DNA of 64,000 nt, from NCBI GenBank assembly GCA_047975215.1, contig JBKEDD010000042.1:1-64000 (forward strand). The letters are read 5' to 3'. This document shows, one piece after another, positions 17,888 through 25,612 of the stretch. Source of the DNA: JAGRMG01 sp047975215 (lineage in GTDB: Bacteria > Pseudomonadota > Alphaproteobacteria > Rhodobacterales > Rhodobacteraceae). The notes under the pieces are model-generated. The model was not told the DNA's origin, did no database searches, and was given only the letters and a program-made list of their open reading frames with translations. Position 1 is the first letter of the stretch; each line of letters starts with the position of its first letter. Position numbers and translations under genes: made by a program.

Positions 17888-18762
17888 ACGTGACCGTGGT
17901 CGATCTGGCTGTAGCCGGACCATAGGATCAAGAGGCCGATCACCGCGATCAGCGCGGCGGACAGCCATGGTGCGGCGGCCATGAGCCCGTCGAAACGAGA
18001 GGTCCGTGCCGACACGGCGCGCAAACCTACGGCCGCAATGACCCCGACGGCCACAAGGGTTGCGGCCAATCCGATGGAAAACGCGCTGACAAGGGTGACA
18101 CCCAGCGCCACCTTGCCCAGATGCAGGCACAGGATAACGACGGTGATCGCAGCGGGGCATGGGATCAGCCCGCCGGACAGCCCGAACAGGACCGTCTGCC
18201 AGGTTCCCGTCCGGCCCGAGGCCAGCCGCTGCCGGATATCTTCGGCATGGGCGCGGGCGTGGGCATCCATATGGGCGCCGTCCGAAACCGCGACATTCGT
18301 GTGTGCATGGCTGTGGTCGCCATGAGGATGGTCGTGGTCATGCCTGTGGTCATGATGGTGGTGGTGGCCATGCGCGTGGCCATGATCGTGACTATGGTCG
18401 GGGTGGTGGTGATGTCCGTGGCGGCTTGTGCTGTGCTGCCAGAGCATCCAGGCGGCAATCCCCAGAACCAGCAGCCCCGAGGCCATCATGAACCATGGCT
18501 CCAGCTCTTCGCCGATCAGTTCGTTGCCCCAGGCCAGCGCCAGCATCGCCAGCACCCAGACGATGATCGAATGTGAAAACGCGGCCGACACACCAAGCAA
18601 GATCGCTTGCCGGACGGTGCCATGCACGGCGATGATATAGGCGGCCATCATGGTCTTGGAGTGTCCCGGCTCCAGCCCATGCAGCGCGCCGAGGGCCAGC
18701 GCGAAGATGAACAGCAGAACCGGACTGGCGCTGCCCGCTTCGATCATGCCCGCAAGGTCCAT
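17881..18762 (-). CDS. NicO/RcnA-family nickel/cobalt transporter
   Basis: Membrane protein of 293 residues. The N-terminal half has the family signature HGLEPGHSKTMMAAY near residues 28-42, and the C-terminal half has LSGGLIPCPAAITV. Between the two membrane blocks lies a long cytoplasmic- or periplasmic-side loop packed with His and Asp (about residues 113-160). RcnA-type proteins export Ni/Co, whereas other NicO proteins may import. Pairing with a CsoR/RcnR-family repressor 11 bases upstream favours export. The start at 18762 follows AAAGGA at 7 bases. The 3' end overlaps cobF by 7 bases. Confidence 0.9.
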   Translation of the reverse strand: MDLAGMIEAGSASPVLLFIFALALGALHGLEPGHSKTMMAAYIIAVHGTVRQAILLGVSAAFSHSIIVWVLAMLALAWGNELIGEELEPWFMMASGLLVLGIAAWMLWQHSTSRHGHHHHPDHSHDHGHAHGHHHHHDHRHDHDHPHGDHSHAHTNVAVSDGAHMDAHARAHAEDIRQRLASGRTGTWQTVLFGLSGGLIPCPAAITVVILCLHLGKVALGVTLVSAFSIGLAATLVAVGVIAAVGLRAVSARTSRFDGLMAAAPWLSAALIAVIGLLILWSGYSQIDHGHVH

Positions 18763-18773
18763 GATGCGTCCTT

Positions 18774-19037
18774 TCAAAGATAGCGCGTGATTTCCCGGAA
18801 CTCGGCCAACTGAGCCGAGCGGGCTTCGGGGTCTTCGGCGGCATGGGCAAGGCAATGCTCAACATGGTCATGAATGAGGGTTGCCTTGGCTTTGCTGATC
18901 GCGCTTTCAACGGCCTGCAATTGCTGGGCGATATCAAGGCAGGGGCGTTCCGCCCCGATCATTTCGATGACCTTGGCAAGGTGCCCTTGAGCGCGTTTCA
19001 GACGTTTGGAGATGGCGGGGTGGCTTGTGTGCTGCAT
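18774..19037 (-). CDS. CsoR/RcnR/InrS-family metal-sensing repressor
   Basis: An all-helical DNA-binding repressor of 87 residues. It has the Cys-His-Cys set expected for CsoR-like sensors (Cys33, His58, Cys62, with spacing 25 and 4) plus His3 near the N-terminus, as in RcnR, and His19 as in InrS-like proteins. This combination fits nickel or cobalt sensing better than copper (inference). The gene is 11 bases upstream of the NicO/RcnA-type exporter, and a G/C-tract palindrome lies immediately before it, so autoregulation of a metal-export operon is likely. Confidence 0.88.
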   Translation of the reverse strand: MQHTSHPAISKRLKRAQGHLAKVIEMIGAERPCLDIAQQLQAVESAISKAKATLIHDHVEHCLAHAAEDPEARSAQLAEFREITRYL

Positions 19038-19047
19038 GGCCCAAGCT

Positions 19048-19064
19048 ATCCCCCCGGGGGGGAT
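19048..19064. promoter_or_regulatory. G/C-tract palindrome, probable operator of the CsoR/RcnR-like repressor
   Basis: The sequence ATCCCCCCGGGGGGGAT lies 11-27 bases before the repressor start. CsoR/RcnR-family proteins bind sites made of a run of G or C flanked by inverted A/T-containing ends (family knowledge). The location in the 42-base gap between cbiO and the repressor gene suits a private promoter and operator for the sensor-exporter pair. Confidence 0.65.
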
Positions 19065-19079
19065 GGAAAGTCAAGCCGG

Positions 19080-19730
19080 TCAGACCCTGAGCAAACGCCC
19101 ATCCCGCATATCCAGCCGGTCCGTGGCAAGTGCCTCGCGGAAGGCAGATGAATGGCTGACCAGCAGGATGGCTTGCGGCAGGGCTTGCAGGATTTCCAGC
19201 AGGCGCGCCTTGTTCGTGGTGTCCAGCGCATTCGTCGGCTCATCCAGAAGCAAGACTTCGGGCTTCATCGCCAGAACGGTGGCCAGTGTCACAAGCCGCT
19301 TTTCACCTCCGGAAAGCTTGTGCGTGATCCGGTCCCTCAGGTGCATGAGGTTCAGATCTCCCAGCACCCGGTCGACGATGGCCAGTGCCTCATCCCGCGT
19401 TCTTCCAAGGTTCAGGGGGCCAAAGGCGATGTCTTCGGCGACGGTCGGGCAGAACAACTGGTCGTCGGGGTCCTGAAAGACCAGACCGACGCGCCGCCGC
19501 ACCTCGTGGAAGTCGGCCTCGGCCTGGCGCGGCTGCCTGAAAATCGTCACGGTGCCGGATGACGGGCGCTGTAGCCCCAGCGTGATCCGCAGCAGGGTGG
19601 ATTTGCCCGATCCGTTCGGCCCTGTCAGGGCCAGTCTTTGCCCCGGCTGCAGTTGCAGGCTTGCGCCGTTCAGCACCGGCGGCTGTCCCGGATAGGCAAA
19701 GCAGATGTTGTCCAGCGCGATCAGCGTCAT
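19080..19730 (-). CDS. cbiO: Cobalt ECF transporter ATPase CbiO
   Basis: ABC ATPase that energises cobalt uptake. It has 216 residues, shorter than the ~270 typical of CbiO. The Walker A is GPNGSGKST, the signature LSGGEKR and the Walker B VLLLDEPTNALD are all present, so the nucleotide site is intact and the missing part is C-terminal. It overlaps cbiQ by 4 bases and is the last gene of the riboswitch-controlled import operon. Confidence 0.93.
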   Translation of the reverse strand: MTLIALDNICFAYPGQPPVLNGASLQLQPGQRLALTGPNGSGKSTLLRITLGLQRPSSGTVTIFRQPRQAEADFHEVRRRVGLVFQDPDDQLFCPTVAEDIAFGPLNLGRTRDEALAIVDRVLGDLNLMHLRDRITHKLSGGEKRLVTLATVLAMKPEVLLLDEPTNALDTTNKARLLEILQALPQAILLVSHSSAFREALATDRLDMRDGRLLRV

Positions 19731-20503
19731 GACAGTTCAAGAACCAGCAATGCGAGGCAGATCGCCGACAGACCGGCGGCAAAGACGATATCCCGCCGGG
19801 ACAGGCTGAAATCCTGCAAGAGCAGCATGCGCCCGGTGAACCCCCGGCATTTCATCGCCCCCAGAATCCGCTCGGACCGCTCGATGGCCCGCACCAGCAT
19901 CATGCCCACGAGGTAGCCAAAGCTGCGATAGGTGTGCCAGTTGGTGCCGGGGCGAAACCCGCGCGCCTTCATCGCGCAACGCAGGCGGAGGTATTCCTCG
20001 CGCAGTACCTCGATGTAGCGCACCGTGAACATCAGCAGATGCACAAGGGTTTCCGGGCAGCGCAGCCGGTACAGCGCATGGCCCAGCGTCACCGGCTCCA
20101 TCGTGCCGACAAGAACCATCAGGGCAAGGATCACGGCGTTGGCCGTGAGGGCAATCTCGACCGCTTGCCAAAGCCCCTGCCATGACGCGGCAAAGCCCCA
20201 GACGCTCAATATCGGATCGCCCGGAACCGTGAACGGCAAGAGCGCCAGCATGAAGATGATGAAACCGTCCATCATCGCCATCCGCCTGAGGGTCTGGCGT
20301 GGTGGCAGGCCGGACACCGCCAACAGGCTGAGCGACACGGCCAGGGCCGCCGCAAGCGTGACAAGCCAGGACAGAGCCACCGTGACCACGCCGAACACAG
20401 CGGCCATGACAATGCGCATGCGTGGATCGAGTGAAACGATCACGTCTGATCCGCCGCCCTGCCCGGACAGCGTCTTTTCTCTTGGACCCAGAGCATGCGC
20501 CAT
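19727..20503 (-). CDS. cbiQ: Cobalt ECF transporter T-component CbiQ
   Basis: Transmembrane coupling protein of 258 residues that links the ATPase to CbiM. The two conserved cytoplasmic helices carry MKARGFRPG and MKCRGFTGR near residues 180 and 215, the hallmark Ala/Cys-Arg-Gly motifs. Several membrane helices are evident. ATG shares one base with the upstream cbiL stop region and overlaps cbiO by 4 bases. Confidence 0.93.
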   Translation of the reverse strand: MAHALGPREKTLSGQGGGSDVIVSLDPRMRIVMAAVFGVVTVALSWLVTLAAALAVSLSLLAVSGLPPRQTLRRMAMMDGFIIFMLALLPFTVPGDPILSVWGFAASWQGLWQAVEIALTANAVILALMVLVGTMEPVTLGHALYRLRCPETLVHLLMFTVRYIEVLREEYLRLRCAMKARGFRPGTNWHTYRSFGYLVGMMLVRAIERSERILGAMKCRGFTGRMLLLQDFSLSRRDIVFAAGLSAICLALLVLELS

Positions 20504-21090
20504 CAGGCGGCCAGCTTGCGCCGCGCGGCAAGATAGAAGGCCAGCCCGAACAGCCCGACGATATAGCCGATCCCGCCAAGGATCGTCTGGAAATCGTTGT
20601 GCTCGCGGTAGGCTGCGATCTCCCGGCGAAGCGGGCGCATCTCGTCACGCACCGCTTTGGCAATGACCTGACGTTCATCGTCGGTCAACGCCGCGACGGT
20701 GACACCGCCTGAGGCGGCGGCTTCGGCCGGAACCGGCGCAGGCGCGGTGGGGGCCGCCGCGGCAGCGACGCCCATGATCCCGGCCACCTCCTCGGCAGAC
20801 ATTGAGGCCTGGGCAACATGCCCCGCGCCCAGATCCGCAAAGAAGGTATGTGCGACCGGTGCCGTCGGCCTATAGACAAAGAAACCGTCCGAATCGGTCA
20901 TTGTCCGACCCAGTTCAGCACCGTCCGGCCCGGTTACAATCACCTCTTGATCCGCGGCCATGTCACCGTTGGAAAACCCGAATTCACCCTCGATCGCGCT
21001 GCCCGAGGCAAACACGCCGGCAATCACCTTGTGTGCCAGGGCGGGCAAGGGGGTGCCGAGAAGCACCAGAACGAGCAACAGACGTTTCAT
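20503..21090 (-). CDS. cbiL: CbiL/NikL-like accessory component of the cobalt transporter
   Basis: A 195-residue exported and membrane-anchored protein. A signal peptide (MKRLLLVLVLLGTPLPALA) precedes a mature N-terminal HKV. It is followed by a beta-type carbohydrate-binding-like fold region (GPDGAELGRTMTDSDGFF), an Ala/Pro linker and a C-terminal membrane helix (GGIGYIVGLFGLAFYLAA). NikL/CbiL proteins replace CbiN in a subset of Ni/Co ECF systems. It lies between cbiM and cbiQ, overlapping both by a few bases. The presence of a B12 riboswitch upstream indicates cobalt as substrate. Confidence 0.8.
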   Translation of the reverse strand: MKRLLLVLVLLGTPLPALAHKVIAGVFASGSAIEGEFGFSNGDMAADQEVIVTGPDGAELGRTMTDSDGFFVYRPTAPVAHTFFADLGAGHVAQASMSAEEVAGIMGVAAAAAPTAPAPVPAEAAASGGVTVAALTDDERQVIAKAVRDEMRPLRREIAAYREHNDFQTILGGIGYIVGLFGLAFYLAARRKLAA

Positions 21091-21698
21091 GCTGCAATCT
21101 CCTTCTTGAAGAGTTCGGGCTTGACCCTGCGGGCCAGCAGTACCGCAAAGCCGGTCAGCATGGCCTCGATGGCCATGACCGGGATATGCGCAAGAAAGAC
21201 CAGCTTGGCCGCCGGCAGGAATTCATCCCCGGACAAGGCCAGCGAAATGCCGACCAGGACCGTCGTGGCGGCAATTGCGAAGGCACCGCCAAGGCCACCC
21301 CAGATGGCCCCCGCGACAGGTGATCCGCGCCCGATGAGCGGGCGGAACAGCAAACCGGCCATCACCGCTGGCAGCGCGATGTTCACGGTGTTGACCCCCA
21401 GCACCGTCAGCCCGCCAAAACCGAAGAAGACGGCCTGGAGCAAGAGGCCAACGAAGAGCGCCGGAAAAGCGGCCCAGCCAAGCAAGAGCCCGGCCAGACC
21501 GTTGAGGATCAGATGCACCGATGACGGACCGATCGGTACATGGACCAGAGAGGCCACGAAAAAGCTGGCCGAGAGCACCCCGGCGGTCGGGATGCGTTCC
21601 AGATCGAGCGATCTCAGGCCCATGGCAATGCCACCGGCGGCGGCAACCGCGCCGCCGATGACCACCGGATTGGACAGGGCACCGTCAACGATATGCAT
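21087..21698 (-). CDS. cbiM: Cobalt ECF transporter S-component CbiM
   Basis: Substrate-binding membrane subunit of 203 residues. It starts MHIVDGALSNPV; the N-terminal Met-His of CbiM/NikM is inserted into the core and coordinates the metal together with later His residues (family knowledge), here HVPIGPSSVHLILNG near 53-67. It overlaps cbiL by 4 bases and lies 6 bases downstream of the DUF4198 gene. Confidence 0.94.
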   Translation of the reverse strand: MHIVDGALSNPVVIGGAVAAAGGIAMGLRSLDLERIPTAGVLSASFFVASLVHVPIGPSSVHLILNGLAGLLLGWAAFPALFVGLLLQAVFFGFGGLTVLGVNTVNIALPAVMAGLLFRPLIGRGSPVAGAIWGGLGGAFAIAATTVLVGISLALSGDEFLPAAKLVFLAHIPVMAIEAMLTGFAVLLARRVKPELFKKEIAA

Positions 21699-21704
21699 CG
21701 GGGC

Positions 21705-22490
21705 CTACTCCATGTCCCAGGCGCGGATCCAGATCACCGCGTCCTGGCTCAGTTCCTTGCCCTCATGTTCTGTCGCCGGGCCAGACCCCAGGGCGGCAAA
21801 GCCCCAGTAGCCTGCCCGGGGCACGCCAAAGGTAAAGTAGCCACTGGCGTCAGAGACGGCCACGATGGACCCGCCCGCCATCGGCGATACGGTCGGCGCA
21901 GAGGATGCTGCGCTGTCCATGTCGGGCTCTGCCGCCATGTATTCGATCTCGATCTCGACACCGGCAACCGGTTCGCCATTTGCGACCACCTGGCCGCTGA
22001 AGGTGCCGCCAGCGACCACGTTGTAGGGCTTGTTGAGCGGGATGATCTCGGTCGGCAGGCCAACGGGGGTCATCCAGTCGGTCGGCAATTCGTTGCGGTT
22101 CAGGAACGCCTTGGTGATCTGCTGGATATAGATATCCTCGGATTCCTCGTAGTAGGGGACCGGCACCGTCACCAGAACGTAATCGCCCGACCGCTTGACC
22201 GGAACGGCCCCCTTGAAGGCCGCCCCCGTATTTTCGCCGCCGGTGAAGCCGACAGGCTCCAGGGTGCCTTTCAGGTCGGTCTTTTCTCCGTTGTGGATCA
22301 TGTAGAACTCTTCGGGCAGTTCGAGGTCCATCACGTGGCCGTTTTCGAACGGGTGCCAGAAGATCAGCTTGACCGGCACATCGCCGGGGGCTTCGATCAT
22401 CGTTTCTGTGGTATATTCAAGCAGGAAATGCGCCTGTGCCATAGCGGGAATGGCCAGCGCGGCGGTTGCTGCCAACAGCAGTTTCTTCAT
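21705..22490 (-). CDS. DUF4198 periplasmic protein, NikK/CbiK-like metal transporter component
   Basis: First gene of the import operon. It has 261 residues with a signal peptide MKKLLLAATAALAIPAMAQA and a mature N-terminus HFLLEY. The DUF4198 family includes the periplasmic NikK component found with nickel/cobalt ECF transporters. Exposed His residues (mature His1, HPFENGH) could bind metal (inference). The start at 22490 gives a proper signal peptide and is preceded by AAGGA; an upstream in-frame start at 22553 would place 21 extra residues before the signal. The leader contains a cobalamin riboswitch ~140 bases upstream. Confidence 0.82.
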   Translation of the reverse strand: MKKLLLAATAALAIPAMAQAHFLLEYTTETMIEAPGDVPVKLIFWHPFENGHVMDLELPEEFYMIHNGEKTDLKGTLEPVGFTGGENTGAAFKGAVPVKRSGDYVLVTVPVPYYEESEDIYIQQITKAFLNRNELPTDWMTPVGLPTEIIPLNKPYNVVAGGTFSGQVVANGEPVAGVEIEIEYMAAEPDMDSAASSAPTVSPMAGGSIVAVSDASGYFTFGVPRAGYWGFAALGSGPATEHEGKELSQDAVIWIRAWDME

Positions 22491-22635
22491 GGGTCTTCGT
22501 CCTTGTCCCTCCGTGCCAACCCCGGCACGGGTCATCGTTTGACAGCGGGACATGCGACGCTAGTCGGCCGGACGGCCTATCAGGTCTGGCGCACACCCCG
22601 ACGCCGTGAGATCACGCCGTTTCCAAGGGCGCGTG

Positions 22636-22808
22636 TCCGGCAGGTTTCCTGACTTGCGGGTCAAAGCGTAGAGCTGGCCTTCCCAGGTATTCCCAGTGAC
22701 ATATCAGCTCTGCTCGCCGCTTACAGTTGCGGGGGCAGTTGCGGCTTTGGGCTGTATTAGACGACCCGCACCGCATTCCCTATTTCTTTCGGGCGAACCC
22801 GAAACCAG
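22636..22808 (-). promoter_or_regulatory. Cobalamin riboswitch controlling the cobalt import operon
   Basis: Read on the minus strand from about 22808 the leader contains GGTTTCGGGTTCGCCCGAAA, then AGGGAATGCGGTGCGGG, GCCGCAACTGCCCCCGCAACTG, CACTGGGAA, ACCTGGGAAGGC, and the B12 box AAGTCAGGAAACCTGCCG at 22638-22656. These are all the conserved blocks of the cobalamin riboswitch in correct order. It would shut down cobalt uptake when adenosylcobalamin is plentiful. Confidence 0.95.
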
Positions 22809-23227
22809 ACATGCAAAACCCCTAGCAGAGACCCGGCTTCATTGTAAACGCGCATTTCGCATGCCGCGGCGCAGGGTTCCGTGTTGGCCATCCTGTCGGG
22901 TGTCCAACGCGAGTACTCGGTGTTTCGAGCACTCGAAGCCGCGCAATATCAGCTACAAGTTTCACGCTTGATGGTCATGCCGACCGAGCGCGATGCGGAA
23001 ACCCGGTCTAGACCTCGGATAGGGGCGCGCGCCTCCCGCCGTCCGCTCCGGCCCCCTGCGAGGGGCGAATCTGCTCCCGCCGGCAGACCGCGGAGCAGGT
23101 TTGCGATACGCACCTTGCGAACCAAGTCACCTGGAGTTGCAACCCGACACATCAGAAACCGGCGCGAACCGGATCGCGAGCGATCCTGGACCATTCCGCC
23201 GATGCAGCGAACTTCGGGTTGGCAAGG
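22809..23227. other. Non-coding boundary between the cobalamin and ectoine regions
   Basis: No convincing gene is seen here. The promoter for the riboswitch-led minus-strand operon must lie near 22810-22860. Two near-identical 10-base palindromes, CGAGTACTCG at 22910-22919 and CGAGCACTCG at 22926-22935, occur 16 bases apart. The rest is GC-rich and without a recognisable protein or RNA. Confidence 0.5.
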
Positions 23228-24223
23228 CTATTTCACCACCTGTGCCACCACCGCCAGGCAGTCGCCCATCTGCACCAGCCCCGGCACATGGCGGGCGGTC
23301 AGGATGCCGTCGAGCGCGGCGTGACAGGGTAGCGCGGCGATGCCGCTGCGATCGGTCGGCCAGAGCCGCCCGACCGGCTGGCCTTCGCGCACCTCGGCGC
23401 CCAGATCGACCAGCGGTTCAAGCAGCCCGGGCCGCTCGGCGGTGACGAAACAGCGTGCATCGGGCATGTCCAGCATCACCGACGGCGCGGTCTGCGGTTC
23501 ACCGGAAAGTATCCCGGCGTGGATCAGCAGGTTGCGCGCGCCCCTGCGCGCGATGGCGACGCTGGCCGCGGTGGCCGTTCCGGCGCCGCCCAGTTCGGTG
23601 GTGACGAAGGTCTTGCCCTGGCTTTCGACCTCGGTGTCGAACATGCCGGCATTGTCGATTTCCAGCATTTTCATGGAATAGGGCGCGTTGAAGGCGCGCA
23701 TCGCCGCCATGCAGGTGGCCTCCTGCGCCTTGTCCTCCAATACATGCGCCGCCGCGAAGGGCAGAAAATCGAGCGTGCGGCCGCCCGAATGATAATCGAG
23801 CACGATATCGGCCAGCGGCACCAGCCGCGAGGCGATGAAATGCGCGATCTTCTGGGTCACGGTGCCGTCGGGGCGGCCGGGAAAGCTGCGGTTCATGTTG
23901 CCGCCGTCGATGGGCGAACAGCGCCGCCCCGCTGCAAAGGCCGGCAGGTTCATCATGGGCAGGATGATCACCCGGCCGGTCACGTCGTCGGGGCGCAATG
24001 TTGCGGCCAGTTCCTGCAGGGCGATCGGGCCTTCGTATTCGTCGCCGTGATTGCCCCCGCTCAGCAGCGCGGTCGGCCCCGGCCCGTTTGCGATGACGCT
24101 GATCGGGATCATCACCGCGCCCCAGGCGCTGTCGTCGCGGCTGTAGGGCAGGCGCAGAAATCCGTGGTGCGCGCCGTCGGCGTCGAGCGGTATGGTCGGG
24201 GCGATCGGGTTTTCGGTCATCAT
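23228..24223 (-). CDS. doeB: N-alpha-acetyl-L-2,4-diaminobutyrate deacetylase DoeB
   Basis: Second enzyme of ectoine degradation; it removes acetate from N-alpha-acetyldiaminobutyrate made by DoeA, giving L-2,4-diaminobutyrate. It belongs to the succinylglutamate desuccinylase/aspartoacylase (M14-like zinc) family. It has 331 residues, with the zinc motif GGNHGDEYEGP near 62-72 and DYHSGG near 150. The ATG at 24223 overlaps the doeA stop by ATGA; another ATG follows at 24220. Adjacent to doeA on the same strand. Confidence 0.92.
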   Translation of the reverse strand: MMTENPIAPTIPLDADGAHHGFLRLPYSRDDSAWGAVMIPISVIANGPGPTALLSGGNHGDEYEGPIALQELAATLRPDDVTGRVIILPMMNLPAFAAGRRCSPIDGGNMNRSFPGRPDGTVTQKIAHFIASRLVPLADIVLDYHSGGRTLDFLPFAAAHVLEDKAQEATCMAAMRAFNAPYSMKMLEIDNAGMFDTEVESQGKTFVTTELGGAGTATAASVAIARRGARNLLIHAGILSGEPQTAPSVMLDMPDARCFVTAERPGLLEPLVDLGAEVREGQPVGRLWPTDRSGIAALPCHAALDGILTARHVPGLVQMGDCLAVVAQVVK

Positions 24224-25398
24224 TTCACGAACAGTTTGCGCGGCGTGGTGCAGAGGCACTCGTACCCGGTTTCGGTAATCAGGATCGGTTCGGTGATTTC
24301 CAGCCCGCCATCGTCGAGCCAGAGTGCGGGCATGAAATGAAAGGTCATGCCCGGCACCAGTACCGTCTTGTCGCCGCGCCGGAAGGAAATCGTGCGTTCG
24401 CCCCAGTCCGGCGGATAGCTGATGCCAATGGCATAGCCGCAGCGGCTGTCTTTTTCGAATCCGGCCCTGTTGAGCGCGGCGTTGAACGCGTTGGCGATGT
24501 CCTGCGCCTGATTGCCGGGCCTGGCCTGTTCCAGCCCGGCCTCTATCGCGTCCAGAACGGCGGCTTCGGCGTCGAGGTATTTTTCCGGCACCTCGCCGAA
24601 GAACAGGGTGCGCGATTGCGGGCACTGATAGCGGCGATGCGCTCCGGCGATCTCGAAGAAGGTGGATTCGCCCACCTCCATCGGACGGTCATCCCATGTC
24701 AGGTGCGGGGCGGTGGCATCCATGCCCGAGGGCGCCATCGGCACGATGGCCGGGTAGTCGCCCCAGTAGCCATGTGCGCCGCGAATACCGGCAGCGAAGA
24801 TCTCGGCCACCAGATCGTTCTTGCGCATGCCGGGCTCGGCGATCTCGAGGATATGTTCGTGCATCGCCTCGACGATGGCGGCGGCGCGCAGCATGTATTC
24901 GATCTCGCGTTCGGACTTGACCGCGCGCTGCCAGTTGACCAGCCCGGTGGCATCGGCCAGCACCGCATCGGGCAATTGCCGTGTCAGAACCTGATGCGCC
25001 GTGGCGGAATAGTAGTAATTGTCCATCTCGACGCCGATCCGGGCCTCTTCCAGCTTCATTTCCTTCAGCAGTTGGGAAAGGTGCGTCATCGGGTGCTTTT
25101 CGGGGTTCTGCACATAGCTGTCGTCATAGCCGACGATACATTCGTCCTCCATGAACACGGTGCGGCGGGCGCCAAGCGCGTCCATGCCGCGCCCCCACCA
25201 GACCGGTTCGCCCTCATGCGTCAGGATCACCGCCTGAAACACATAGAAGGACCAGCCGTCATATCCCGACAACCAGGACATGTTCGAAGGGTCGCTGACG
25301 ACGATGGCGTCCATCCCGCGCAGCGCCATTTCGGCGCGCGTCTTTTCGATGCGGCGCATGTATTCGCCGGTCGTGAAGTTCGCCTCGTATGTCGTCAC
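24220..25398 (-). CDS. doeA: Ectoine hydrolase DoeA
   Basis: Opens the ectoine ring to N-alpha-acetyl-L-2,4-diaminobutyrate. It is an M24 (creatinase/aminopeptidase-P fold) protein of 392 residues, the standard DoeA length. Landmarks are SDPSNMSWLSGYDGWSFY near 35-52, HGYWGDYPAIVPM near 208-220 and AHRRYQCPQSRTL near 250-262. The start is GTG at 25398, preceded by AAAGGA at 7 bases. It is divergent from doeX, and its untranslated leader contains a strong inverted repeat. Confidence 0.94.
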   Translation of the reverse strand: MTTYEANFTTGEYMRRIEKTRAEMALRGMDAIVVSDPSNMSWLSGYDGWSFYVFQAVILTHEGEPVWWGRGMDALGARRTVFMEDECIVGYDDSYVQNPEKHPMTHLSQLLKEMKLEEARIGVEMDNYYYSATAHQVLTRQLPDAVLADATGLVNWQRAVKSEREIEYMLRAAAIVEAMHEHILEIAEPGMRKNDLVAEIFAAGIRGAHGYWGDYPAIVPMAPSGMDATAPHLTWDDRPMEVGESTFFEIAGAHRRYQCPQSRTLFFGEVPEKYLDAEAAVLDAIEAGLEQARPGNQAQDIANAFNAALNRAGFEKDSRCGYAIGISYPPDWGERTISFRRGDKTVLVPGMTFHFMPALWLDDGGLEITEPILITETGYECLCTTPRKLFVK

Positions 25399-25417
25399 GG
25401 CCGCATCCTTTCGTGTT

Positions 25418-25444
25418 CGGCCGGCGGGCGTCGCGCGCCGGCCG
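25418..25444. repeat. Inverted repeat in the doeA leader
   Basis: Perfect 9-base arms CGGCCGGCG (25418-25426) and CGCCGGCCG (25436-25444) are separated by 9 bases. On the doeA message it would form a stable hairpin ~20 bases before the GTG start, close to the ribosome binding site. It may be an attenuating structure or an operator. Confidence 0.5.
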
Positions 25445-25612
25445 GCTTTCCGCCGCCAGTCGCGGGGTGGTCGGTTTGTCCTTTGTAATCATGTGCCTGA
25501 CCGGCCCGCTTGGACGATCGCGGCATCCGGCGGTCCGGCGGCGACATAATGCGGCGCGCCGCGATCGGCGGCACAATTGACACCCTGGGCGGGTGCGCGC
25601 ATCACTTGGCCC

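Noticed and set aside
18300..18420. Apparent tandem repeat rich in CATGG/TGGTC
   Set aside because: It encodes the His/Asp-rich loop of the NicO-type transporter, so the repeat reflects the protein sequence and not a separate DNA element.
22881..23324. 147-residue plus-strand frame in the boundary region
   Set aside because: Arg- and Pro-rich without domain features and it runs into the doeB 3' end; likely not a gene.
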